Source of the DNA: Ananas comosus
Taxonomy: Eukaryota; Streptophyta; Magnoliopsida; Poales; Bromeliaceae
Length of the DNA stretch: 64,000 nucleotides
Reading direction: 5' to 3'
NCBI RefSeq assembly: GCF_001540865.1
Contig: NC_033628.1
Coordinates: 11,567,249-11,631,248, forward strand
Shown here: in pieces, positions 49,001 through 60,800 of the stretch
Layout of the letters: each line of letters opens with the position of its first letter
Position numbering within the stretch: position 1 is the first letter of the stretch
Notes under the pieces: generated by a model
The model's input: only the letters and a program-made list of their open reading frames with translations
Told to the model about the DNA's origin: nothing
The model's database searches: none
Position numbers and translations under genes: made by a program

Positions 49001-52000
49001 ATCAACAGTTTCTTTCAGAAATTCGAGTTCTTTAGGTTCTATTCACTGTTAGTTGCATTTTCTCATGTTAGCTGCATTTTGTATTTCCATAATGTATAAA
49101 TGGGGTACCAATACTGATCACTTTTCAGTTAATATGTGAAGGCAAATTTTAAATCTCTTTGTAAGACCTACTTTTCCAAGTTTTCTTCAACTGGTTGTTT
49201 TCATTACATTACAACTGCATTTTCTGATTTTTCTTATCAGCTTTTGCTCATCTACTTTTTGCCTTGTTTGAGTAGTGTTGTGTTATAGCATTTTTCCATG
49301 TGTAGCACATCGACAGAATTTTGTTCGGTATTCCTTATAGACGATCTTATAATTAGCGATTGGGTGATGCCCTTCATTAAGCTATTACTTCAAATCCTTA
49401 CCCTCCATTGATTTAACTTTGCTCGATTGTAATTTTTTTTTTTTTCCCCCTAGAGACATAAGGTTTTATCATTGAGATTGAAAGTGCTAATTGAATGAAC
49501 AATATCTGACTACTCATAAGAACTTAAAAGGAAGCGCCTTACAGAATGTTTGTCCAAAGTCAAGTGTTCTCTATTCATAGAGGCCTGTTTGGCCCTTTTG
49601 TAGGGTGTAATGCTGTTTGAAGAAGTTCTGGCTAATGGTACTGTTGGAATCTAAATTTGTACTTCCTGCAACAGAAACTTCAGAATTTTCTCTTTACCAA
49701 ATGCTCTGTGAGAGGCTGTTGGCCACTGAAAGTAGAAGCATAAGCAGGGCCATGGAGGTCCACATTAAATATGTGTATGGTTTTCAGTTGTGCTTTTTTT
49801 TTTTTTTTGAATATTTGTCTATGTAATGGTTTGCATGTTGCGTTTTATAATTAGTAGTTTTTGTGCTTTATTACCATTTACCATTGAATTTTTGTTTCCA
49901 TATCTGCATTCCTGGAACTGATTTCAATAATCACATTTTACAATTAGCATGGGCACATCTTTAAAAGCTAAAGTTTGTGGCATTGCAACTTGGGTTGATT
50001 TTACTCTGATTTCAACAGTTTCAGTTTTGGTTTATTCCTCATGTGGAGGATGGCTTTACATCATGTTGCTTACAGTTTTTCTACCTTTTCTGATTGTTGT
50101 GCTGTATCAGGCTCTCAAGATGGTCCTGGAAAAGGAATCTTGGGTGAAAATGTCAGCTGAGGCACCTCAAGTAATCAGTTTGGCTGGCCTCACTGGTGAT
50201 GGTGCTCCATTAGTTGTTTCTTCTCTTGGTAGTACATCTGCCATGTCGCCTAGCTATAGGAGAAATTATGACGATAGTGGAAAGCGGAAGAATGGGTTTG
50301 CATATTGGCTTAAGACTGAAAACCCTTTCTCTTCAAAGCTGGAATATGGCTTGAAGGAATCGCCAAAGGGTCGCCTATCAGTCAATGGGTCGGATGGCCC
50401 AATATTAGATGGTGGCATGCAAAATAATAGGACACCTGAACAAGTTCATTCCCCTAATCGTGGATATGGAAGTAGTTCTATTTTGGAAGATGAAAATGAA
50501 GATCTTCTTGCTGATTTCATTGATGAAGATAGTCAGTTGCCCAGTAGAATATCAAAACCCAGAGTTGTGAGAAGCAATTCTGCACATTGGAATGATGAAG
50601 AGATTTCAGCCCAGACAGGGTCTTCACTTTGTCTATTAAGGTAATTAGCCTACATAATTCATGCTAAAACATTAGAGATATCTTATTATACTTATCCATT
50701 TTTCTTGGGACTGAAGCTGTTCTGAAACATGAATCAGGTTGATGGACAAATATGCTAGGCTGATGCAGAAATTGGATATCGTCAATGTTGAGCTTTTCAA
50801 GGTTATTAGTTATTAGGCAATCTTCTGAAGTTCCTGCTTCCAAACCTGGCATGGAAGTTTTTGAATCTATTTTGTTCTCATTTAGTAAATAAATGCAGGG
50901 CATCTACCAGCTATTTGGCATATTTTATCACTACATCTTTGAGACATTTGGGCAGCACGACAGAAACCAGAATGGCAAGTACTTATCAGATAATTTATCC
51001 TGTGAGGATCTTCTTCTGCTGTAATTGTTATCTTTATTGGCTTTGATGATTGATTTTTACAAGTACTGTTCTTACGTTTAACTTCTAATAATTATTGTTA
51101 TATCCAGATCGGTTGAAAACTGCTTTGTCAAAAATTACGCAAGATTGTGATCAATGGATCAGACCTCAAAGTGCGTCTTCTTTAATCTCATCACCTTTGT
51201 CGCTGAATTCAACTTTAACTCAAATGGATATAATGCCTACTGTGCCACCCAGCACATTATTCAGCCATGTGCCGAATACCTCGTTTGGTTTAAAGGTATA
51301 TTTCTACTGTGGATTTGCATAAAAGTAAAAAAATTAAGAAACTTATTGTCTTGCTAGAATGCATATATTTTAATATGAATGAGTTGCTTCATGTTTTAAC
51401 ACTTCTTTAATGATGCCGCAGGAAAGATGTGCAGCGACTGAAACAATATCGTTAGTTTCGCGAGTATTGAATAGATCTAAACCTCACCTACAGTCAATGT
51501 TGTCACAAAATAATTCTGCCATACTTGAAGATTTCTTCCGAAATTTGGTAATAATCCTATATTTCTTCTTCTTTTCTGTCTTTCTTAGATTGGCCAATTC
51601 TAGGCATCTTGTTTAGTTACTTTTTTTGATGCAGGTGGATTCTGTTCCAGATCTGATTGAGCATATTAATAGGACAAGTGCACGTGCTCTACTACATATC
51701 AATGGGTACAATATTCATAAGAGCTTGAATGAGATTCTGCTGCAGATCCTTTTTTATCCAAATAGAACTTTTGATCCTTGTAATATGTAGTTGCTTTTCT
51801 TTTCCTTGCTTCAGTTGTATTTTCTGGGCCTTCTACTTCTCTACTAGTTTGTCCATAGTTCCTAGGGGTATTATTTATGGGAGAAATGTATCTGGCCACC
51901 TGAGCTGTTGCACTTTTGAAAATAGCATTCCAAACTTTCAATACTTAAAAAGCACTATCTAACTATCTTTCTGTTTTAATGAACCTCATCCCCCTTGTTT

Positions 52001-54888
52001 CGTTCAGTTATCCTCACAGATGTTAGTTAAGTCATAAATGATAGTCAAATGAGAATGCACCTAAAGTCACTTAGGGATTCATATCATTTTGACGAACAAT
52101 GGTGATAATACTATCTCAGGTATCGGCCTATGGATTTACTTCTACTATTAGGTCTAACAGACTGACCGCCAAACAATTACTTTTGTTAAGTTTTAAATAG
52201 AAACTTTGATTAAGAATGGATCTAACATGCTGTGAGCTGTGTTTGGCTGAAAATTCTGAACAAAGTTAACATATTAGAAACTTATAAAGCAGGTTTCCTA
52301 AGATTGGCCACTGTTAAGGCAAAAAAGAAGCTGACTTACAATGGGTTGATTTTCACTATGTTGTCTTTGACTTTAGCATATTAGGTATTACATATCTGGA
52401 AAAAGCAGCCTGTCTTTCTTTAATAGATCCATTATGCATTTTTCACTCACCCTTTCTAACATGTTTACCACATTCAGGTATGCAGATAAGATTGCCGGTG
52501 CCAAATGGGAGGTGAAAGAGCTTGGCTTGGAACACAATGGGTCTGTCATTGCTTTCTATCTTTCAATGTGTTTGAATATTAGATAAAATTTTCTTACAGT
52601 GACTCACTTTGTGTTTTTTTATAAGGTGCTCTATCTTATTTTTTATTATCGTCTTGTTGATGATACTATCAATGGCTTACTGGCTTAAAATTGTTTACTC
52701 ATTATTGATATATAGATTTACTTTCAAGAAAATACTCACCTATTGAAAGTTTAAATTCATATCTTGTAGTAGCATTTGATTACCTCTTGATATCGACCTG
52801 CAATAGCATCATAGACCTCTTTCAGCTTTTGTAGATGCATAATTCTACTGAAAGTTGAGCTTTGCAGTCAAAACTATAAAATTGGTATATGCCAGAAAAC
52901 ATGAGACTGAACAAAACAAATATTGCTGCATAATGTGAAACTTTTCTTCAGTACTATTTTGTAACACCTTTAAAGATGTTTGCACTATAAGATGTATTTT
53001 CAAGTGATTATAACTGTAGGATAAGTAAATTGCTTTTTTTTAGCATTTTGAAGATGTTGTGATGTGATGTGTTCTCAAGTGATTTATTGTTTTTCATGCG
53101 GATGTTTAATTGTTATTTTATTCATACGTCTCTTATGTTAATAGATATGTTGACTTACTGTTGGGAGAATTCAAGCATTACAAAACAAGGTTGGTTCACG
53201 GGGGAATCCCTAATGAGGTATTTACTCAACTTGCAGCCGCCATGAGTTATTATCTATGTTTAGCCAATGCCGCTCAAATGTTAGCTCCTTCTGCTCTCTC
53301 ATAAGTGTTTAGTTTTCACTTCATATATTTGTATATAGTTCTTTTGCCACTGTGATACAACTCAGAAGCATTTAATCCTCAATATGCAATGAGCAGCATT
53401 TAGGTATGCTGGCGACAAATATTCCTTATGGAATGTGCAACATGTAGGTGATGTGAACATATTTTCCATATGAATATACTGTTGTTAATCATTGTCAACA
53501 ATGTTTTAAGGATACCTAGGAGAGAATGAAAAGTTTTCTCTGGCCAAGCCATTGTAAATGCGTCAACTAGTTAGCAGTGCAGGTTCTCACTTGTGGGTCA
53601 TACAGTGAAAATCTTAGTTCGATTCTTGGTACCAAGTGTTTGGCAAAAAGAAGGGTTTCTGTTTGCGAATCATATGTAGGTACAAGGAAAGGCCTCAACA
53701 TTGAATTTGGTTTAAATACCAAATGACATCATAAAATAATAAAAATCTAATTGAAAAAAAAATGGCAGCAGCACCAATGTGGAGGAAATCTACATTCTTT
53801 GCTACCAATCAGTTAATAGTGAATAATGTCACTGTTTAAACTTTTGATTATCAAGTAATGGTACCTCTTATTGTTGTCATCATCAGATCCTACAAGGCTA
53901 TAGCTTCTGTTTTATGATCAGCAAAGTATTGTCTTGATTATCTGTTCAACTTTACTGCTTTCCTTTCTTCTTTTTTTGGGTAAAATGACATCTTTTGCGG
54001 TGCTTGATCTTGTTCCTGGTTTCCAGGTTCAAGACCTCCTTCTGGAATATGGACTTGAAAATATTGCGGAAGTCCTTATAGAAGGCCTATCACGAGTAAA
54101 GAGATGCACCGATGAAGGACGAGTATTAATGTCGCTGGACCTTCAGGTTTTTTAGACCTATGACAAGATACCACTGATTTTAACACAAAGGAGGAAAAAT
54201 GAAGGTAGTGCTAATTCTGCTCTTTCTTTCAGGTGCTAATTAATGGGCTGCAGCATTTTGTCTCCGTGAATGTGAAGCCAAAGCTGCAAATTGTCGAAAC
54301 CTTCATCAAGGTAACAAATAGTTTTCATTATTGAGTAGATACATACTAGGGAAATTTTCTCCATAGGTTAAAAACCATCTGTAGTATATTCTCCTAATTA
54401 TTTTGAGAGCCACAGCAGAATGCAAAACAGCACAACAGCACTACTAACTAATCGTGCATTCTCCAATAGAGTGGACTGTTTTTTCTCAGTTATTCATTAA
54501 CTGTTTTTCCTTCCTTACCAGTATTAGTAGTTAGTTGTGGTTTGCTTGTGTGTTTTTCACATCTGCCATCGATAATTGTTGATAATTTTTCACTATTATG
54601 ATCACTGTAAACTCACTGGCGCAATTTATGCACGTGATGGAACAGGCCTACTATCTCCCAGAGACCGAATATGTTCACTGGGCACGCGCTCATCCTGTAA
54701 GAAGATATGCTTTAAGTTGTGTGGTGATTCCAAAGTTTTTGACGGTTTAATACTTGTATAATGTTCTCAATGCGCAGGAGTACACTAAGAGCCAAATCGT
54801 TGGGCTAGTAAACCTGGTAGCAAATATGAAAGGGTGGAAAAGGAAGACGAGGTTGGAAGTTCTGGAGAGGATTGAAACGGGATCGTAG
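41743..54888 (+). CDS. Syndetin / VPS50 homologue (EARP tethering complex subunit)
   Basis: Subunit specific to the EARP complex (with VPS51, VPS52, VPS53), which tethers vesicles for endosomal recycling. Twenty-five exons sum to 1092 aa in frame: 41743-41913, 42386-42553, 42759-42833, 43254-43332, 43872-43936, 44074-44163, 45193-45282, 45384-45470, 45705-45788, 46193-46312, 47192-47220, 48022-48154, 48414-48950, 50111-50640, 50738-50801, 50899-50974, 51108-51295, 51422-51547, 51635-51705, 52478-52540, 53145-53217, 54027-54146, 54233-54310, 54646-54696, 54778-54888. The N-terminal Vps54-N-like helical region contains EELEEDFYEEVFDPVRYIL and HVMEHHEEMVKGM; the C-terminal domain contains GEFKHYKTRLVHGGIP. 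The start at 41743 is preferred because the segment before MDLSRVGEK resembles Arabidopsis At2g27900. Met at 41821 is the alternative. Exon 11 is only 29 nt, and intron 16 is GC-AG. Confidence 0.92.
43001..43036. repeat. Poly-T run of 36 in syndetin intron 3
   Basis: An unbroken run of 36 T follows GTTGTTGTTG. Its length may be unreliable in the assembly. Confidence 0.85.
50975..51107 (+). other. GC-AG intron in syndetin (intron 16)
   Basis: Exon 16 ends CAG AAT G and exon 17 begins AT CGG TTG, giving N-D-R-L. The only donor that keeps this phase is GCAAGT, the normal consensus of GC-AG introns. The acceptor is TATCCAG. Confidence 0.8.
53557..53762 (+). repeat. Possible SINE remnant of a second family
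   Basis: An A-box-like (AACTAGTTAGCAGTGC) and a B-box-like (TAGTTCGATTCTT) stretch about 50 bp apart are followed by unrelated sequence and an A-rich tail (AATTGAAAAAAAAA). No target duplication could be read and there is no second copy in the window, so this is weak. It lies in syndetin intron 21. Confidence 0.35.
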
Positions 54889-55816
54889 ATGACGGCCTGC
54901 AATTTTCCTCTTTTTTCCTTTTTTTCCCCCTTGCGGCATGTAGAGTTGTAATTTCATTCTTTTGCACTTCTTTTTCTGCTGTATTATAGTTACGTATAGT
55001 CCCTGTCCCTTTCATCCGGGTTGTATATCTCTTTGGACTGCTAACATTGTATCATATCATCTAGGAAGAACCAGGTTTATCCGAAATGGATCGACTCAGA
55101 TGATAATATAGATAACTTGTTCCCTGTGAAGCGGGGGAGATGCTCGAGCGAGAGATCGTATCGAAATAGATGGAAAAGAAGAAAAGTGAATTGAGATGTA
55201 ATTGAATAAACTACCGGCGAAGTGTCTACACTTCCAATTTGATATGAGAATGTGAGGTACTGTTGCCTGCTTCTGCTTCTGGTTGGAGACACACATTTTC
55301 TTTTTTCCCTTTTTTTTCTTTTCTATCCCCTGCTCCTTCAATCTCTATTATTGTTTTGTGCTCATTCACCACCTGTACTAGCAAACCTAACTACTTAATT
55401 TCTCTTCTCCCTTTGGTCTCTCTCATCTAATACGACTAATTAAGAAATGTTGTGATCACTTTTCGTTTACTCTCAAGTAATATGAAATGAAGTGATAGAT
55501 CGACACAAGTAAGGATAGAAAGCATTTTTCCTTGCTATGTGTTCCGAGGATGTATTTCACGGTCTCTTTAAAGAAACATCAAGCAGAACGAAGTTCGAAA
55601 AGTTTAAACATAGATTATTTCGCTCTAATAACAACAAGACACCAATCTTTTCCAACAAAACAAAAGAGAAGAAGTTAAATAACCAAACAATAACTGGTTC
55701 GTTAACAACCGCCGCCGAGTATAATTCATCTACTTGTCCGTTACATACATAAAACACGTACTTAACATCAAGAAAAGCTACACCTACACAGTATCATCGC
55801 AGAAGAAAACGAACTG
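54889..55816. other. Convergent 3' ends of syndetin and the SMR gene
   Basis: About 930 bp between two genes transcribed toward each other. It is AT-rich with CT/TTC tracts (54905-54930, 55298-55325). Both 3' UTRs must lie here. No gene is supported. Confidence 0.5.
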
Positions 55817-56140
55817 CTAAAAGCTACCACCCTGTGGCCGTCGCAGCCTCTTCGCGCTGCATTCCTTGGACCGTAGCCAACTTTCGATCTCTTCAAGCCT
55901 CACGCTTATGAGCTCCAGCTCCAGCAGCCTGCGCTTGCACGAAGGTGCTCTCGGCGGCTTCTTCGGAGCCGGCGGGCAGCTGGTGACTTCGAATGCCAGC
56001 CTGCTTCTTCGGTCGGTCGGCGTGCGGCATTCTTCCTCCTCGTCCCGTGCCGTCGAATGATCGGCAAACGGCAGCACGACCGAGATCGGCTGCAGGGCGA
56101 AACCCGATAGAGCGCGAGAGAACTCCGGCGAAGCAGACAT
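55817..56140 (-). CDS. SIAMESE-related (SMR) cyclin-dependent kinase inhibitor
   Basis: Small single-exon protein (107 aa) of the plant-specific SIAMESE/SMR family, which binds CDK-cyclin complexes to stop mitosis and promote endoreduplication, often in response to stress. Family motifs are visible in order: EEEECRTPT at residues 34-42 and CPPAPKKPPR at 55-64, the conserved proline-rich motif found in SMR proteins. A leucine-rich, charged segment (RLLELELISVRLEEIESWLR, 71-90) and a basic C-terminus (AKRLRRPQ) follow. SMRs are intronless as here. The subtype is not assigned. A (TA)n/(CA)n tract about 50-80 bp upstream may supply the TATA function. Confidence 0.85.
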   Translation of the reverse strand: MSASPEFSRALSGFALQPISVVLPFADHSTARDEEEECRTPTDRRSRLAFEVTSCPPAPKKPPRAPSCKRRLLELELISVRLEEIESWLRSKECSAKRLRRPQGGSF

Positions 56141-56190
56141 CGTCCGAGTAGTCCTAAGAAAGATAACGACCTCTTGGTATTAAGAGTCGC

Positions 56191-56220
56191 TATATATATA
56201 TATATATATATACACACACA
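56191..56220. repeat. (TA)n-(CA)n microsatellite upstream of the SMR gene
   Basis: About ten TA units followed by about five CA units, 50-80 bp upstream of the SMR start codon on its promoter side. Confidence 0.88.
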
Positions 56221-57832
56221 GGTACGTAGGGTGTGAAAAGGGGTGGGTACGAGACTCGTGCGGGGGAAGGGAGAGGTGCGGCTTCTCCTAGCTTTCCTAA
56301 GAAGCCTCTTCAGAAGAAGAGGTAAAATAAGAATGGTGGTTGGTTTTTTTTTTTTTTAATATTATTATTATTATTTGATCAGATGTTGTCGTCGTCTTTT
56401 CCGGTTGTTGAAACGCCGACACGGAACATCGGATCCCCCTGGGCTCCAGATAATCAACTGTGCGCCCGTGGACTCTGAGATTTATGGCCAGTGTTTTTGA
56501 ATTTTGGATGCTCTCTCGGAGAGTTTAAATAAAAAATAGCTCTCAAATACATATTATTTAACTGGGGAAATTGCTTCCAGATAATTACCTATTTCGGTTG
56601 TCTAAAATATTACTTAAAAAGAATCCTGTAAAGAAGCTAGAAACATTTGTAGCCGTAGGATCATAATAGCATCAAAGCGGGCCCACACAGCATGGGGGCA
56701 AAACAAAACGAGTGTAACATAGGATGCCGCATGGGGATTTCAAAAGCGCGTCGTGGACCGATATTTTCAATGCCAAGGGCGTTGCGTCGGTCGCGGCGCT
56801 TTTATCTCTTTTTGACAACTTCGCACGTGAAAAATTATTACGATTAAAAAACTCGGCACGTGGGAACCACGCGATAAGAATGGCGTTTATAGTTTTGGGT
56901 TTCAGCGCCCACATTTTTGGTTGAAGTGCCTGAGTCATTATTACTTATCCGGTATTTGAAAGTGTTTTTTAACCTAACAAATTGAGCAAAGAAATCAGTA
57001 ATTCGTATGATCTTTCTTTGAGACTTGAACTATAATGAGCGTAAACTTGGTGTTAAAACTGGACCCGAACAGATTTAACTCGAGCCATCCGAGTCTCTGA
57101 CTTACATTTTTGCTGGTTGGATCGGGCCCGGCATTGTTTTTATCATTCGGCCCGATAAAAACGCCAAAACTAATCAACTTTTGTTGTCGATTGCCCCGGC
57201 GCAATCTCCGCATTTCGAACTAGACTCGGACCGACAGTAGATGTATAATTCTGGGCCGTAGCGGATTCGGTTCCCGCAAAGGCCCGAAATCCGGCAGCGA
57301 GGGATGGAACAAGGGCTTATAAAGCCTATAACGTAGGGCCCATTTTGGTTCTGTGGTAAGAGTCGTGGAGTTGGTTCGTGCGTTTTAATGGGCCTTAGTG
57401 TGGTGGAAAAGAGCCAGAGCATCTTGGGCCGTGGGCTCTAATTGGGCCTAACAGAATCCCTCGGTCACATAGACTTGTTTAGATCTCACTTCATGCATGG
57501 TTCTCTATTTCCTTATTTTATCTGCTACGCTATCTTAGTTCGAAACAGAGTCCCACGGAAAGTGTGTGAACTTAAGACTAGGGTGGGCACATGAAAATTT
57601 TTTATTTAAGATACTTTTTTTTATTTATTTTAAAAATATATGGTATTTGATGGATAATCCAATTAAATAAAGACACGTGTACAAGCATTTAAGTATCCGT
57701 TGCTCGGCCCTCTTTACAGTGTACCCCGCCTAATCCGTTATACGCTCCTTCATCGGACTCCCACACCTCTTCTCCATATATTGATGATGTATCCCTCCAT
57801 TTAAGGAAGAGGAGGAGCGTCGGCGAATCGCC
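56221..57832. other. Divergent spacer between the SMR gene and LUT1
   Basis: This holds both promoters. The middle (56650-57330) is of mixed composition with GGCCCGA/CGGGCC patches, perhaps an old transposon fragment, but no ends or target duplication are legible. Open frames here have no recognisable content. Confidence 0.5.
57336..57450 (+). promoter_or_regulatory. Cluster of TGGGCC/GGCCCA (site II-like) motifs upstream of LUT1
   Basis: GGGCCCA at 57336-57343 and TGGGCC at 57389, 57425 and 57443 form a cluster about 390-500 bp upstream of the LUT1 start codon. Such motifs are TCP-binding site II elements in many plant housekeeping and plastid-related promoters. Functional relevance is not shown. 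Confidence 0.35.
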
Positions 57833-60800
57833 ATGGCGTCGTCCACCATTTCCTCCTCTTTGCTCTCGCCCCCTCTCCTCCCTCCCTTCCCAATTCCGCC
57901 ATCCTCTCGCCCTCGCCTCCGCCGACTCCCTACAAAAACCCTAACTCCGATCATCTCCTCCTCCCACGGCGGCGGCGGCGGAGGAGGAGGAGGAGGAGGT
58001 GGAGGTGGAGGTGGAGGTTCGTGGGTGAGCCCCGATTGGCTCACCTCGCTGTCCCGCGCCCTCTCCCTGTCGAGCGACGACTCCGGCATTCCGATCGCCA
58101 ACGCCAAGCTCGACGACGTCTCCGACCTCCTCGGCGGCGCCCTCTTCCTCCCCCTGTTCAAGTGGATGCGCGACTACGGCCCCGTATACCGCCTCTCGGC
58201 GGGGCCCCGCAACTTCGTCGTCGTCAGCGACCCAGCCGTTGCCAAGCACGTGCTCAGGAACTACGGCAAGTACGCCAAGGGGCTCGTCTCCGAGGTCTCC
58301 GAGTTCTTGTTCGGCTCCGGATTCGCCATCGCCGAAGGCCCGCTTTGGACGGTATAATTCTCCCTTTTGCGCATTCTCTTTTATTTTATTTTTTAGAAGT
58401 TTCTTGATTGGTTGTTGAATTCAAATATGTGCATTTGAGATGCTGTGTGATGAATATCGATTTCTTTCGTGTTTTGGACATATGATTATGGTTAGATCAA
58501 AATAGGGGTTAAATCTCGAAAGGAGCTTGTAAGCTTCACTGATAGTATGGTTTGTCGAAAACCTCATATGGGGAAGCGTTTCTCCTCCTGTTCCTAACTG
58601 TTTTCATTGGACATGCAGCTTGATGTTATGCTGATTTTTCGTGCTAATTAATTTGATATTATGATTTTTAACATATTCATATTATTGGTAAATTTAAATA
58701 TTTAAGTCGTATTAAATGTGGGTAAATTGCATCAGTTGTCCTCAACCTTCTAGCATAGTTCAGTTTGGTCTTAACCTTTGCATCCCATTGCAATCTCCTT
58801 TTCGTAGAATTCGTCCATTAGTTTGAACTGTAATGTCCACTACACCTTGGAACTGCAATGTAAACAACTTGAATCAGTTGTGTAGTTGAGTTGATATTGC
58901 TTAAATGGAACTAACTAGGACTTGTTTGTCAAATTTACGGAGAAATTTAGAGGACAGACTAGGAATGCAGCTGGAGATAAAAGTGGAAATCAATCATACT
59001 GAAAGTATGCTAGAAGGTTTAGGGCCCATGGTGCAATCTACCCCTTTAAAATTCTTACTGTAAACAGATATGTGTTTGACAATCATGCCAACTTGTATGT
59101 TGCAGGTGAGACGCAGAGCAGTTGCCCCATCTCTTCATAAGAAATATCTGTCTGTGATGGTTGATAGGGTTTTCTGCAAATGTGCCCAAAGATTAGTGGA
59201 AAAACTTGAGAAGTCTGCTGTGAATGGCGATGCAGTAAATATGGAAGAGAAATTTTCTCAGTTAACTTTAGATGTGATTGGTTTGTCTTTATTCAACTAC
59301 AATTTTGACTCCCTTACATCGGATAGTCCAGTTATTGATGCAGTTTACACTGCACTGAAAGAGGCCGAAGCTCGTTCTACAGATATTTTACCATATTGGA
59401 AGGCAGGTTCTTACTAATTCTCCTTTATATGGGTCAATCCTTAGGGCTACTGGTCAATCCTTAGGGCTACTTTTACCATTTTTCTTCTTTCCATCTGTGC
59501 ATTAATAGTCTATGGCAAATGTTTCCAAAGCATGGCAAAGGGCAGGTACGTAGCTTACCTGCTGCAGGCACTTAGCAGAAGGCAGCATTGTTCTTTGTAA
59601 TGTTTGATTTTGACTCGTTAGGATAGAAAGTTTAAATCCTTAAATTATGAATGAATTTAGTTAAGTGAATAGTCGTATATTTAGATGGCTGAGGGGCCTT
59701 ATAGATTCAGAACTTATCGTCAGTTGTCTCGACATGTGGATATTGTAAATCAAATAATCAAAGTTGGCAAAGTATTAAATATTCTATTGCTAAGACAGGT
59801 TAGCAAACTACATTTGTAGTTTTGTACTTTATAGAATTCCATATGTCTGTATTTTCAGAGATATGATACTTCTATAACTGTTTAAGCAACTCAAGATCAT
59901 TACTTTCTGATTTTCATTTCTAGTCTAGTAAATCTGTTTTTATTGGCTTTGTTTTTACATTGTCTCGCCTTTGTTGTACATTGTCCAAATTGTTTTTGCT
60001 GGTTTATACTTTCAGTTTCTGATTGTATCATTCATTTAGCAGATTGACTTTCTTTGCAAGATTGTACCTAGGCAAATAAAAGCACAGAGAGCAGTAAGCA
60101 TAATCAGGAAGGCTGTTGAAGAGCTTATTGTAAAGTGCAAAGAGATTGTAGAGTCAGAAAATGAACAGATTGAGGGAGAAGAATATGTAAATGAGACCGA
60201 TCCTAGCATTCTTCGTTTTCTGCTAGCTAGCCGTGAAGAGGTCTTTCAATTATCTTAAGAGTTATGTTCTCCGTTTACTTTAAAAGCAATATCTGTCTGT
60301 AGTATGGTTGTGCAATAGAAATTGACAAAGATCATTTTCTTTTGAAATAGTTTTTTCACTGCATTGTTTATATTTGTTCTCTCTGCTGTGTTAGGCATCT
60401 CTACAAGGAAACCCAGATGTAGAACTACTCCTTTAGTTTTGAGGATGTTTAGTATACTTCTGTCAGTAAACTCATGCTAATAGCTAGCTCCATATCTTGG
60501 GAGGTTGCATTCTACTTTTGACATATCTCATCTCTGCATGAGCACCGTTAAAGTAAATCACCAACATAAATAATTGCAAGTTAATTTTTTCAGAAAAATT
60601 GAATAACAAATTACTTGTTAAAGAGCATCATATTGAGTGATAAAAAGAATATTCATACAATAATATGATTTGCACCTCAAAATTGTCCTTCTGTTTGTTT
60701 CCTTCCGTATAGATACTTGTAATAGCACAGATGTATCTAATATATGTTTATGCATTTGGCCAGGTTACTAGTGTGCAATTGCGAGATGATCTTTTGTCCA

